Part shown: piece by piece, positions 8,434 through 17,180 of the stretch
How positions within the stretch are numbered: the stretch's first letter is position 1
Layout: the number at the start of each line of letters is the position of its first letter
Source of the DNA: Draconibacterium aestuarii
GTDB lineage: Bacteria > Bacteroidota > Bacteroidia > Bacteroidales > Prolixibacteraceae
Direction: 5' to 3'
Length of the DNA stretch: 64,000 bases
Assembly: GCA_026671195.1 (NCBI GenBank)
Contig: JAPOHD010000009.1
Span: 1 to 64,000 of the forward strand
Made by a program: the position numbers and the translations under genes
Notes under the pieces: model-generated
Told to the model about the DNA's origin: nothing
What the model saw: only the letters and a program-made list of their open reading frames with translations
Database searches by the model: none

Positions 8434-9699
8434 ATGAAAGGCAAAGCACTGAAATATATCATTTTACTGGCTACTGTTTCTATTGCCGGTATTTTTCTTA
8501 TTCAGTTTTCTTTTATTAAAAGTTCGTACAACATTTCTGACAAACAGTTTAAAGAAAGTGCAAGTGTGGCGCTAAAAGAAGTAGCCTGGCAAATTTTAGT
8601 TGCAACAGGAAGTACTGAAAATTTTGACAGCATCACACCTGTTGAAATTATATCGAACAGTAATTATCTGGTAAACGTGGGCACTGCCTTCGATAAAGAT
8701 TTATTGAAATCAAATTTAATTCGCGAATTAAAAAAACACGAAATTTATTACGATTTTGAATTTGCCATATTCGATCCGAGCGAACAACAAATGGATGAAA
8801 GAACTTTGGTTTCTTCGAATTCGGACGAAAAACCTTCGTCATACGACTTTCCAGTAAATGAAAAATATTCGAACTATTTTGCCGTTCATTTTCCGGATCG
8901 GTCATCGTATTTTAACTCGCGACTTTCTATCTGGTACTTTTTAACAGGACTGCTTGTTTTGGTTGTTTTCTTTTTCGGGTACACGCTTTCTGTAATTATC
9001 AGGCAACGGCAATTATCCGAAATTCAAAAAAACTTTGTGAATAACCTTACCCATGAATTAAAAACGCCCATTTCAGCCATTGCACTTTCGGCAAATGTTA
9101 TTAACAACAAAACGATACTCGAAAACCCCAAACGGTTATTTGAATACACCCGGATAATACAGGAACAAAATACACGCCTGGCAAGAAATGTGGAAAATGT
9201 ATTAAACCTGGCTTCCATAGAAAGAAACAGAATTAAACTGAACCTTGAAGAACTGGATGCTCAGCAGTTTTTACTCAAATCCATTGAAATTTTCAAACAT
9301 TCTACTTCAGGACAAAAAGCAAACATAAGCACCAAACTTAGTGAAACAAAAGCAATACTTTTAGCCGACAAATTTCATTTTTCCAACCTGCTTTCAAATA
9401 TTCTTGAAAACGCCGTAAAGTATTGCGAGCAAACACCTGAAATAATTGTTTCATTTGAGCAACGAAAAAACCATTTCGAATTATGTTTTGCCGATAACGG
9501 GATTGGCATTCCACGCGAATACCGAAAAAAAATATTCAAAAAGTTTTACAGAATACCTACCGGGAATGTACACGACGTTAAAGGATTTGGACTGGGACTC
9601 GACTACGTTCATAAAATAGTTAAAGCACACAAATGGAAAATAAAAGTTGAGGAAAATCCAAAAGGAGGAAGTATTTTTACACTCATCATTCCCAATTAA
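8434..9699 (+). CDS. Two-component sensor histidine kinase
   Basis: This 421-residue membrane sensor has one transmembrane helix at the N-terminus (about residues 9-28) and a second near 168-190. Between them lies a periplasmic domain of about 135 residues with no recognised fold. The cytoplasmic part has the H-box HELKTPISAI with the phosphorylated His at residue 207, the N-box ILENAVKYC, the G1 box DNGIGIP and the G2 box GFGLGLDYV of a HATPase_c domain. It lacks a HAMP domain by eye. It is followed 3 bp later by a cognate OmpR-type regulator, so the two form a normal pair. The stimulus is unknown. Confidence 0.95.
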   Translation: MKGKALKYIILLATVSIAGIFLIQFSFIKSSYNISDKQFKESASVALKEVAWQILVATGSTENFDSITPVEIISNSNYLVNVGTAFDKDLLKSNLIRELKKHEIYYDFEFAIFDPSEQQMDERTLVSSNSDEKPSSYDFPVNEKYSNYFAVHFPDRSSYFNSRLSIWYFLTGLLVLVVFFFGYTLSVIIRQRQLSEIQKNFVNNLTHELKTPISAIALSANVINNKTILENPKRLFEYTRIIQEQNTRLARNVENVLNLASIERNRIKLNLEELDAQQFLLKSIEIFKHSTSGQKANISTKLSETKAILLADKFHFSNLLSNILENAVKYCEQTPEIIVSFEQRKNHFELCFADNGIGIPREYRKKIFKKFYRIPTGNVHDVKGFGLGLDYVHKIVKAHKWKIKVEENPKGGSIFTLIIPN

Positions 9700-9702
9700 A
9701 TT

Positions 9703-10407
9703 ATGAGTAACAACGAATTTAAAATATTGCTGGTTGAAGACGATGAAGCACTTCGTTTTATTGTAAAAGATAATCTGCAACAAAATGCTTACAATGTTCA
9801 GGTAGCCGAAGACGGAGCAATTGCTCTTGACCTTTTTGAGAACAATGAATTCGATCTGATCATTTTAGATGTGATGTTGCCCAAAATCGACGGATTTCAG
9901 GTGGCGGAAAAAATAAGAAAAACAAACGAACAAATACCCATCATTTTTCTTACAGCACGCAGCATGACCGAGGATAAAATACTGGGACTTACCATTGGTG
10001 GCGATGATTATATTCCCAAGCCATTTAGTATGGAAGAACTGCTTTTGAAAATTAGAATATTTTTAAAACGCAGCCAATCGCAACCTGTTACAAACGGCTC
10101 GGTATCGAAAAGTATTCAAATAGGAAGTTTCGAATTTTACCCCGACGATTTGTCGCTAACATTTAATGGTACAGTGCGTACGCTTACTCTAAAAGAATCT
10201 GAACTAATCCGTTTTTTTGCGGAAAATGCGAACAAAGTTTTAAGTCGCAATGAGATATTAGAGAAAGTTTGGGGCTCCGATGATTATTTTCTGGGCCGCA
10301 GCCTCGACGTATTTATTTCGCGTTTGCGTAAATATTTTAAGGACGATCCTTCCGTAAAAATTACAAACCTGCATGGAATTGGATTTCGCTTCTCAGTAAA
10401 AAAATAA
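9703..10407 (+). CDS. OmpR/PhoB-family response regulator
   Basis: This 234-residue regulator has a receiver domain with acidic residues D13/D14, phosphoacceptor D56 (LIILDVMLPK), and the conserved T (FLTAR) and K (IPKPF). A winged-helix DNA-binding domain follows (about residues 130-234) with LTLKESELIRFFAENANKVL and SRNEILEKVWG, typical of Trans_reg_C. It is co-transcribed with the upstream histidine kinase (3-bp gap). The target genes are not evident; the gene next downstream encodes a TauE-like membrane protein. Confidence 0.96.
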   Translation: MSNNEFKILLVEDDEALRFIVKDNLQQNAYNVQVAEDGAIALDLFENNEFDLIILDVMLPKIDGFQVAEKIRKTNEQIPIIFLTARSMTEDKILGLTIGGDDYIPKPFSMEELLLKIRIFLKRSQSQPVTNGSVSKSIQIGSFEFYPDDLSLTFNGTVRTLTLKESELIRFFAENANKVLSRNEILEKVWGSDDYFLGRSLDVFISRLRKYFKDDPSVKITNLHGIGFRFSVKK

Positions 10408-10426
10408 AACTAAATTGCATATAAAA

Positions 10427-10795
10427 ATGACAGCAACACAACTTATTATATTAATTGTAATCGGAGTTTTATCGGGCATTCTGGCTGGTGTCTTTGGTGT
10501 TGGAGGCGCCATTATTGTAATTCCGGCCCTGGTATTTATTTTAGGACTTTCGCAACACGAGGCACAGGGAACAAGCCTGGCATTTATGCTTCCTCCTGTT
10601 GGTATACTGGCCACCTGGAATTACTGGAAAGCAGGTCAGGTAAACTGGAAAATTGCGCTTGTGCTTTCGGTTACCTTTGTGTTGGGTGCATATCTTGGAT
10701 CTCATTTCTCCCTGAATATTTCAGACCGATCATTACGAAGGGCATTTGGAGTGTTGATGATGGTAATGGCGATAAAAATGATATTTTCGAAATGA
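10427..10795 (+). CDS. Short TauE/SafE-family membrane protein
   Basis: This 122-residue protein with about four hydrophobic helices starts MTATQLIILIVIGVLSGILA. The motif GVFGVGGAIIVIPALVF is the glycine-rich first half-repeat of TauE/SafE (sulfite exporter-like) permeases. The family is usually about 250 residues with two such halves, so this is a half-length form that would need to dimerise (inference). A TTG-initiated version from 10415 is possible, but ATG at 10427 is preferred. It follows the response regulator by 19 bp and probably belongs to the same transcript. The substrate is unknown. Confidence 0.85.
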   Translation: MTATQLIILIVIGVLSGILAGVFGVGGAIIVIPALVFILGLSQHEAQGTSLAFMLPPVGILATWNYWKAGQVNWKIALVLSVTFVLGAYLGSHFSLNISDRSLRRAFGVLMMVMAIKMIFSK

Positions 10796-10859
10796 TAAAC
10801 AATTGGTTTTGAGTTTTTAATGTCTAATTTCGATTTTCTGATAAAAAAGTACGCAACTT

Positions 10860-10890
10860 TTTGGAAGAATTAAAAAAAGAACTATTTTTG
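10860..10890 (+). promoter_or_regulatory. Predicted promoter of rpmH
   Basis: TTTG (10860-10863), exactly 19 bases, then TATTTTTG (10883-10890) is a full match to the Bacteroidota sigma-ABfr-type consensus. It leaves a leader of about 38 bases before the rpmH start. Confidence 0.75.
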
Positions 10891-10933
10891 CAGTCCGAAA
10901 AATTATTAGGAAACAAGTAAAAACTTTATAGAA

Positions 10934-11095
10934 ATGAGTAAAAGAACATTTCAACCATCGAATAGAAAAAGGAAGAACAAACACGGGTTCAGAGATAGAA
11001 TGTCAACCGTTAGCGGACAAAAAGTTATTAAAGCCCGTAGAGCAAAAGGAAGAAAGAAATTGACCGTTTCGGACGAGCCAAGACATAAAAGATAA
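10934..11095 (+). CDS. rpmH: 50S ribosomal protein L34 (bL34)
   Basis: This short gene encodes a 53-residue basic protein beginning [20 protein letters not shown]. It continues [22 protein letters not shown], the unmistakable L34 signature, plus a short C-terminal tail ([10 protein letters not shown]) common in Bacteroidota. L34 is part of the large ribosomal subunit. In many other bacteria rpmH sits beside rnpA and dnaA near the origin; here it stands alone, with its own promoter and terminator. Confidence 0.97.
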   Translation: MSKRTFQPSNRKRKNKHGFRDRMSTVSGQKVIKARRAKGRKKLTVSDEPRHKR

Positions 11096-11121
11096 TTTAT
11101 ATCTTTAAAGACTTTTGCGGG

Positions 11122-11150
11122 AAGGTAAAGAATGTAATTCTTTACCTTTT
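11122..11150 (+). terminator. Terminator of rpmH
   Basis: The perfect 12-bp arms AAGGTAAAGAAT (11122-11133) and ATTCTTTACCTT (11137-11148) enclose a 3-base loop and are followed by T residues. Confidence 0.85.
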
Positions 11151-11509
11151 CGTGTTTATAGCTATCTGTTCTGGCAAGAATTTTTGAGCCACCAATATCG
11201 CGGCAATTCTTTTTCTGAGAGCCGGGAATTTACATCAGTGCGGGTTAACGGAAAGGAATAAACCGAAAAATCGACTCTGACAAGTTAAATTCTCCGGCAA
11301 AACAGAATACTGCAAAGTACTATCCGGAAATACCAAATACAGAATCTGGCGAAACATTTAATTCCGAAAGGTAATCCGGACCATTTAGAATTTTAAATAC
11401 CGGATAATTGTACTTTATTTGAATTTTCGCAATTGATTATTGGTTCTTTTTCTTTCAACATACTTTTTTTGATTTATTTTTGTTCCCTTATTAAAGACCC
11501 ATAATAGAA
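11151..11509. other. Intergenic region before the PASTA-rluD-ddl operon
   Basis: There are about 360 bp without a recognisable gene or RNA. A TATTTTTG box at 11475-11482, 28 bp before the next start codon, fits a -7 element for the operon, but no good -33 box lies 18-20 bases upstream of it. Confidence 0.45.
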
Positions 11510-12310
11510 ATGAGCTTAGGTAAATTCGTTGTTAGCCGTGTATTTTTTATGCACTTGTTGCTTGCCATTGCACTTATTGCATTACTCGTATTTGGAACCC
11601 TGAAAGGATTAAACCAATACACCCACCATGGAGTGTCATATCCTGTTCCTAATTTAACAGGACTTACAATTAACGAGGCAATTACGACCGCGCAAGCGAA
11701 TCGGTTAAAGATTGAAATTGTTGATTCAGTTTATAATAAAAGATTCAAACCCGGAGAAGTTGTTGACCAACAACCCATTGCCAACTCAAATGTGAAAGAA
11801 AACCGTACAATTTTTTTGACAGTAAATTCTTCTGAACCCGAAAAGGTGGCCTTACCAAAACTTACCGATATTTCATTTCGTCAGGCACAGGTATTAATTG
11901 AAAACTGTGGTTTATTTATTGGCAGTATTTCGTACCAACCATCGGAATATAACGACCTTGTACTTGATGTCCAGCAAGATTCGGCATCCATTCAACAAGG
12001 AGAAAAAATTATAAAAGGAAGTACAATTGATTTAATTGTTGGGCGTAGTAAAGGCAACCTGAAAACGCCCCTTCCGAATTTAACAGGCTTCAATATTCAG
12101 GAAGCGCAGGCCACATTAAACGGAGCCAAATTAAACCTGGGAGTTCTTATTTACGACAAATCGATTACTACAGCCGAAGATTCGGTAAAAGCACAAATAT
12201 GGAAACAACTCCCCAACCCAAAATTTGTTTCTACAGTAGATTTGGGATCATCTGTCGATCTTTGGCTAACCGTTGATCCTGAAAAAGTAAACGAAGCATA
12301 CGAAAAATAA
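11510..12310 (+). CDS. Membrane-anchored PASTA-domain protein
   Basis: This 266-residue protein has one N-terminal membrane helix (about residues 14-32) and three PASTA repeats facing the periplasm. They begin near residues 44 (YPVPNLTGLTINEA), 113 (VALPKLTDISFRQA) and 184 (TPLPNLTGFNIQEA). PASTA domains in kinases and penicillin-binding proteins bind muropeptides or beta-lactams. This protein has no kinase or transpeptidase domain. It is the first gene of an operon with rluD (4-bp gap) and D-Ala-D-Ala ligase, so a link to peptidoglycan is plausible (inference). Confidence 0.92.
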   Translation: MSLGKFVVSRVFFMHLLLAIALIALLVFGTLKGLNQYTHHGVSYPVPNLTGLTINEAITTAQANRLKIEIVDSVYNKRFKPGEVVDQQPIANSNVKENRTIFLTVNSSEPEKVALPKLTDISFRQAQVLIENCGLFIGSISYQPSEYNDLVLDVQQDSASIQQGEKIIKGSTIDLIVGRSKGNLKTPLPNLTGFNIQEAQATLNGAKLNLGVLIYDKSITTAEDSVKAQIWKQLPNPKFVSTVDLGSSVDLWLTVDPEKVNEAYEK

Positions 12311-12314
12311 TTTA

Positions 12315-13361
12315 ATGGATATGGAAGATTTTGCACAAGATAGTGAAGAGCTGGAAGAAGGTGATTTGTACGAACATTATAAAATTACCGTCGACGCAGG
12401 ACAGTCTTCCTTTCGAATAGATAAGTTTCTGTCGAACCGAATAGAAAATGCATCGCGAAGCCGAATTCAGGCTGCTGCCGAGGCCGGTAACATTTTGGTT
12501 GACGGCAACGCGGTTAAACCCAATTACAAGATAAAACCCAACCAGGAAATTGTAATTGTAATGGATTATCCGCGTCGCGAACTAAAAATTATTGCCCAGG
12601 ATATTCCCTTGAATATTGTTTACGAAGACAATGATCTGCTTGTGATAAACAAACCACCTGGACTTGTAGTACACCCGGGACACGGAAACTACAGCGGCAC
12701 ACTGGTAAACGCACTTGCCTATCATTTTAAAGATCTTCCTCTTTTTAACAGCGAAGATCCACGACCAGGACTGGTGCACCGAATAGACAAAGATACTTCG
12801 GGATTAATGGTGGTAGCAAAAACCGAGTTGGCCAAAAACAAACTGGCCCTTCAGTTTTTTGATAAAACTACCGAACGACGCTACCATGCGTTGGTATGGG
12901 GAAGTGTAAAAGAAGACGAAGGAACAGTTACCGGTAACATTGGACGCAGCCTGAAAAACAGACAGGTTTTTACGGTTTTTCCAGAAGGAGACTATGGAAA
13001 ACATGCCGTAACTCATTATAAAGTTTTACGTCGAATTGGATATGTAACTTTGGTTGAATGCCGCCTGGAAACAGGACGCACACACCAAATCAGGGTGCAT
13101 ATGAAACACATTAACCACACACTTTTTAACGACGCAAATTACGGAGGCGACCAAATATTACGGGGAACCACATTCAGTAAATACAAGCAGTTTGTTCAAA
13201 ACTGTTTTAAAGTATTGCCCCGCCAGGCTCTGCATGCAAAAACCCTGGGATTTATTCACCCCACAACTGGCGAAAAAATGTTATTCAACTCAGACTTGCC
13301 AGACGACATGGCAACTGCAATCGACAAATGGGAAAACTACATAGCAAACAGAAATGAATAA
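12315..13361 (+). CDS. rluD: RluA/RluD-family pseudouridine synthase
   Basis: This 348-residue RNA pseudouridine synthase probably modifies 23S rRNA (RluD type). An N-terminal S4 RNA-binding domain (about residues 28-85, RIDKFLSNRI...SRSRIQAAAEAGNILVDG) precedes the catalytic domain. The latter has motif VNKPPGLVVHPG (written INKPPGLVVHPG here) and the catalytic aspartate D158 in HRIDKDTSGL. The segment ETGRTHQIRVHM is also characteristic. The first 20 residues are acidic and variable. It lies 4 bp after the PASTA gene and overlaps ddl by 8 bp, so the three are translationally coupled. Which exact rRNA site it modifies is not certain from sequence. Confidence 0.93.
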   Translation: MDMEDFAQDSEELEEGDLYEHYKITVDAGQSSFRIDKFLSNRIENASRSRIQAAAEAGNILVDGNAVKPNYKIKPNQEIVIVMDYPRRELKIIAQDIPLNIVYEDNDLLVINKPPGLVVHPGHGNYSGTLVNALAYHFKDLPLFNSEDPRPGLVHRIDKDTSGLMVVAKTELAKNKLALQFFDKTTERRYHALVWGSVKEDEGTVTGNIGRSLKNRQVFTVFPEGDYGKHAVTHYKVLRRIGYVTLVECRLETGRTHQIRVHMKHINHTLFNDANYGGDQILRGTTFSKYKQFVQNCFKVLPRQALHAKTLGFIHPTTGEKMLFNSDLPDDMATAIDKWENYIANRNE

Positions 13362-14343
13362 TACAAACAAACCAAATATTGCAGTTATCGCCGGTGGCGA
13401 TTCTTCAGAATTTGTAGTATCAGTAAAAAGCGGAGCCAACGTTTTAAAGGCCATCGATACAACAAAGTTTAATCCCTGGCTGGTTGAAATGCAAGGGAAA
13501 AATTGGGAAGTTTTTCAGGACGGAGAAAAAATTGCAGACATCGATAAATCCGATTTCAGCTTTCAGATAAACAACGAAAAAATAAATTTCGATTTCGCTT
13601 ACATTACCATCCACGGAACACCGGGAGAAGACGGAATTCTGCAGGCCTATTTCGAGTTACTGAAAATTCCTTATTCTACCTGCAATGTACATTCGTCGTC
13701 GTTAACTTTTAACAAATGGGTTTGTAACAATTATTTGCGCAACCTGGGTGTATTAATGGCCAATTCGCTAAAGCTGAAAAAAGGCGACTCTGTTGATGCA
13801 AATGCAATCGTTGAAAAGCTGGGATTACCCATTTTTGTTAAACCCAATGCCGGAGGATCGAGTTTTGGAATTACGAAAGTAAAAGAACTTGAGCAAGTTG
13901 AAGAAGCCGTTCAAAAAGCATGGAAAGAAAGCAACGAGGCGCTGATTGAACAATTTATCGACGGCCTCGAATTTACCTGCGGCGTTGTAAAAATAAAAGG
14001 TGAAAAAACTGTTTTCCCGATTACTGAAGTACTTCCGAAAAACGAGTTTTTCGACTTTGAAGCCAAATACACTCCGGGAGCTGCCGAAGAAATTACCCCG
14101 GCCCGCCTGCCGGAAAATCTCTTTAAAAAGTGCCAGCAACTTACTTCTGAAATTTACGATTTGTGTGAATGCTCGGGAATTGTACGAATTGATTTTATTT
14201 TGAAGGACAATGACTTCTATTTTCTTGAGGTAAATACCACTCCGGGAATGACCGCTACAAGTTTTATTCCTCAGCAAATTAAAGCAATGGGAAAAACTTT
14301 ACAGGAAATAATTACGCAAATTATTGAAGATAAGCTGAATTAA
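13354..14343 (+). CDS. ddl: D-alanine--D-alanine ligase
   Basis: This 329-residue ATP-grasp enzyme makes D-Ala-D-Ala for peptidoglycan precursors in the cytoplasm. Seen are the N-terminal AVIAGGDSSEFVVS, HGTPGEDGILQAYFELL (the usual HGxxGEDG motif), the ATP-grasp motif FVKPNAGGSSFGI, and the metal-binding end segment IDFILKDNDFYFLEVNTTPGMT. The usual nucleotide-binding strands are present and the length is normal. The start overlaps the rluD stop (ATGAATAA), suggesting translational coupling. Confidence 0.95.
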   Translation: MNNTNKPNIAVIAGGDSSEFVVSVKSGANVLKAIDTTKFNPWLVEMQGKNWEVFQDGEKIADIDKSDFSFQINNEKINFDFAYITIHGTPGEDGILQAYFELLKIPYSTCNVHSSSLTFNKWVCNNYLRNLGVLMANSLKLKKGDSVDANAIVEKLGLPIFVKPNAGGSSFGITKVKELEQVEEAVQKAWKESNEALIEQFIDGLEFTCGVVKIKGEKTVFPITEVLPKNEFFDFEAKYTPGAAEEITPARLPENLFKKCQQLTSEIYDLCECSGIVRIDFILKDNDFYFLEVNTTPGMTATSFIPQQIKAMGKTLQEIITQIIEDKLN

Positions 14344-14471
14344 CAATTGTGAATAACAACGGTTGAAAATAGTTGCAATTATCTCTTGTGACCGGAAAGG
14401 TAATTGTATACTTTTGAACCTGATTTAAACCCTATTTTTAACCAATTATTTGACTCTTGATACATTAAAAC

Positions 14472-16007
14472 ATGGCGGAACGTAGAAAATCAAACCAGCA
14501 AAAACAACAATCCACACTAGAACAAATAAATGCCCAATATGGGAAATTACCACCGCAGGCCATTGAGGTAGAAGAGGCTGTTTTAGGGGCATTGATGCTT
14601 GAACGCGATGCCTATGTTACCGTTGCCGACACCATCGACACCAACAGTTTTTATAAAGAAGAACACCGCAAAATATTTGATGCCATTAAAACACTTTCGG
14701 GAAAAGAAAAACCCGTTGACCTTTTAATGGTTACCCAGGAATTAAAAGACCGCGAAGAACTGGATGCCGTTGGTGGCCCCGGTTATATTACCCAGCTTAC
14801 CCGCAGGGTGGCATCGGCTGCCCACATCGAATTTCATGCGCGGATTATTGCGCAAAAATATATGCAGCGCGAACTCATCAGAGTTTCGTCCGAAATTCAG
14901 GCAAAATCGTACGATGATACCGTTGATGTGGACGATTTGCTCGATTTTTCTGAAGCCGCACTTTTTCAGGTTTCTGAGGGGAACATTAAAAAAGAAACCG
15001 TCCCAATTAAACCCATCCTGAACCAGGCTGTACTTCAAATTGAAGCAGCACGTAGCAAGCCTGACGGATTAAGTGGTGTACCCTCAGGTTTTTCTGCGGT
15101 AGACCGGATTACTTCGGGGTGGGAACGTTCTGCCCTTATTATTCTGGCTGCACGTCCGGCAATGGGAAAAACAGCCTTTGTACTTTCAATGGCACGTAAT
15201 ATGGCCGTTGAACACCGCCAGGGAGTTGCCATATTCTCTCTGGAGATGTCGTCGTTGCAATTGGTAAACCGTTTAATTTCTGCTGAAACAGAATTAGGAG
15301 GTGAAAAAATTAAAACCGGTAAACTGGAAGATTACGAATGGACGCAACTGAACCAGCGCATCAAAGCCTTAGACACGGCGCCCATTTTTATCGATGATAC
15401 TCCTGCCCTTTCTATTTTTGAATTCAGGGCTAAATGCCGACGCCTGAAAATGCAGCACAACATTGACATTATCATCGTCGATTATCTTCAGTTAATGACT
15501 GCCGGCTCTGATAGCCGCGGTAGTCGTGAACAGGAAGTAAGTTTGATATCGCGCTCGTTAAAAGCTATTGCAAAAGAGTTAGACGTGCCAATTATTGCGC
15601 TTTCGCAGTTAAGTCGTGCCGTTGAATCGCGCGAGGGGAAACGCCCACAGCTTTCCGACCTTCGTGAATCAGGAGCAATTGAGCAGGATGCGGATATTGT
15701 ATGTTTTATACACCGTCCTGAATATTTTGGAATTACCGAAGATGAATCGGGGAACTCGTTGCTTGGTGTTGCTGAGCTCATTATTGCCAAACACCGTAAC
15801 GGTGCCACCGCCGATGTTCATTTAAGGTTTCAAAAACACATGGCAAAATTCTCGGATATGGATCCGCAGTTTGATAATGACTACCAGAGCGACGTACAAA
15901 CAATTCCTTCGTCGATGAATACCGACGATGACTCGATGGCAGCCGGCATGCAAACCAATCACGGATTCGACTCTCAAAATGTTTCAACTGGCGACGTTCC
16001 GTTCTAA
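14472..16007 (+). CDS. dnaB: Replicative DNA helicase DnaB
   Basis: This 511-residue hexameric 5'-3' helicase acts at the replication fork. The N-terminal primase-interacting domain (residues about 30-135; PPQAIEVEEAVLGALMLE) and linker are followed by a RecA-like domain. That domain has Walker A ARPAMGKTAF (about residue 227), FSLEMSSLQLVNRL, Walker B IIIVDYLQLM and the arginine-finger region LSDLRESGAIEQDAD. The C-terminal tail is acidic and low in complexity. No intein or fusion is seen. It stands alone between ddl and a transposase gene. Confidence 0.97.
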   Translation: MAERRKSNQQKQQSTLEQINAQYGKLPPQAIEVEEAVLGALMLERDAYVTVADTIDTNSFYKEEHRKIFDAIKTLSGKEKPVDLLMVTQELKDREELDAVGGPGYITQLTRRVASAAHIEFHARIIAQKYMQRELIRVSSEIQAKSYDDTVDVDDLLDFSEAALFQVSEGNIKKETVPIKPILNQAVLQIEAARSKPDGLSGVPSGFSAVDRITSGWERSALIILAARPAMGKTAFVLSMARNMAVEHRQGVAIFSLEMSSLQLVNRLISAETELGGEKIKTGKLEDYEWTQLNQRIKALDTAPIFIDDTPALSIFEFRAKCRRLKMQHNIDIIIVDYLQLMTAGSDSRGSREQEVSLISRSLKAIAKELDVPIIALSQLSRAVESREGKRPQLSDLRESGAIEQDADIVCFIHRPEYFGITEDESGNSLLGVAELIIAKHRNGATADVHLRFQKHMAKFSDMDPQFDNDYQSDVQTIPSSMNTDDDSMAAGMQTNHGFDSQNVSTGDVPF

Positions 16008-16116
16008 TTGTTGTCCCGAATAAGGGGAATTAGGTAAATTCTGATAGCGATACTGTTTTTTTTGACTTCCTAAAGTAAGGCTTTGTAAAAAGTGTTCGAT
16101 AATGTTTTTCTTAAAA

Positions 16117-16143
16117 AACCTTATCTTTAATAAACCTTAGTAG
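16117..16143 (+). repeat. Left outer inverted repeat of the IS200-like element
   Basis: This 27-base sequence starts AACCTTAT and ends AAACCTTAGTAG. It matches the reverse complement of 16676-16703 over both ends, with a small central difference. Confidence 0.7.
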
Positions 16144-16167
16144 TTAAAGTAGTAATAAGTAAGAGCT

Positions 16168-16188
16168 AACCTTATTTACCTTATTTAC
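16168..16188 (+). repeat. Left inner inverted repeat of the IS200-like element
   Basis: Two tandem CCTTATT words just before the transposase start mirror the two AATAAGG words at 16637-16656. Confidence 0.65.
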
Positions 16189-16189
16189 A

Positions 16190-16627
16190 ATGAAAATTGA
16201 GTATAATAACCTATATACACATTTTGTATTTACCACCTACAACCGTTTAAGTCTGATTCCTGAAAAAAACCGTGAACGCATTGAGAAATACATTACCGGC
16301 ATTGTTGGCTACAATTTATCAAAGTTGTATGCCATATACGCAAATCCTGATCATGTACATTTTCTTATATCACGTTCTCCTTCAAAATCGGAGGAAGAAA
16401 TTGCCACAACAATTGCCAACAGTTCAAGCAGTTTCATTAACAAAAATAAATTAGCTGTTGGGAAATTTGCCTGGCAACAATCTGCCTCAGCCTTTTCAGT
16501 ATCAAAACAAGATGTTGACGGAATTTGTAAATACATATTAAGTCAACCGGATCATCATAAAAAAGAAACTTTTGATGAAGAATACCAGAGATTCATGAAA
16601 TATTATCAAAATACACTTCAGCGATAA
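16190..16627 (+). CDS. IS200/IS605-type Y1 transposase (TnpA-like)
   Basis: This 145-residue HUH-superfamily transposase has the metal-binding motif PDHVHFL (His-x-His, about residues 53-57). The catalytic tyrosine is in GICKYILSQ (about residue 115), and the N-terminal strand THFVFTTYNR is typical of the family. Known members cut and join single-stranded DNA at hairpin ends. No TnpB/IscB partner is present. Unusually, the gene is bracketed by two nested pairs of inverted repeats built from CCTTATT/AATAAGG words, which recalls the single-gene RAYT-like elements as much as a classic IS200. It may be active, as the frame is intact. Confidence 0.88.
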   Translation: MKIEYNNLYTHFVFTTYNRLSLIPEKNRERIEKYITGIVGYNLSKLYAIYANPDHVHFLISRSPSKSEEEIATTIANSSSSFINKNKLAVGKFAWQQSASAFSVSKQDVDGICKYILSQPDHHKKETFDEEYQRFMKYYQNTLQR

Positions 16628-16636
16628 GGACTCAAA

Positions 16637-16656
16637 AAATAAGGTTAATAAGGTTT
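16637..16656 (-). repeat. Right inner inverted repeat of the IS200-like element
   Basis: This is the counterpart of 16168-16188, with two AATAAGG/TAAGGTT words, 10 bp after the transposase stop codon. Confidence 0.65.
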
Positions 16657-16675
16657 GTTCGTTTAGCCATTAATT

Positions 16676-16703
16676 CTACTAAGGTTTGAAAATAAATAAG
16701 GTT
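16676..16703 (-). repeat. Right outer inverted repeat of the IS200-like element
   Basis: This 28-base sequence begins CTACTAAGGTTT and ends ATAAGGTT. It is the mirror of 16117-16143 and is taken as the right boundary of the element. Confidence 0.7.
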
Positions 16704-17180
16704 ATATGCATTCCCGGGCTATTCTATATATATTATTCGAGAACTCAAACCTGCTTTCATTGTAACACGTCAAGTAGTGGCAAGATTAACATTCAGAGTT
16801 CAGTATTGTAAAAGTTGATATACAAGAGTCGAATTGTCCGGAATAAATACCATTTTTTTTTCAAAGAGAACCTTAAAAAAATACGGAATATCTGAGTTTA
16901 GGCAAGGTATAAGGAAGCATAGCCAAAGTTCTGCTGAAACGACCAAAGGGCGTTTTATTGAATTCCTTAATAACCTGAGTTCGATTTAAATTTTAAAATT
17001 CAGATTGCAGTAAAAAGCTGATTAGCAAGACAAATTTTTGAGGAATAGTGAACTATTGCGATAAAATTTGACGAAGCATAAACTCAGAGAAATGGAATCA
17101 TTAGGGTCTCTTTGGGGTAACTTTGGCAGATTTATTATCTTGTGGCCTGATTCTTCTTTTTTGATTGTAATTTAAAACAA
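16704..17180. other. Intergenic region with a possible gene remnant
   Basis: There are about 480 bp with no recognisable gene. One plus-strand frame is open for roughly 57 codons ending at 16989 (residues like KYGISEFRQG, TTKGRFIEFLNN) but has no ATG, so it may be a decayed coding piece. Nothing else was seen. Confidence 0.4.

Noticed and set aside
11510-12310. PASTA-type serine/threonine kinase
   Set aside because: There is no kinase domain before the membrane helix; only about 13 residues precede it.
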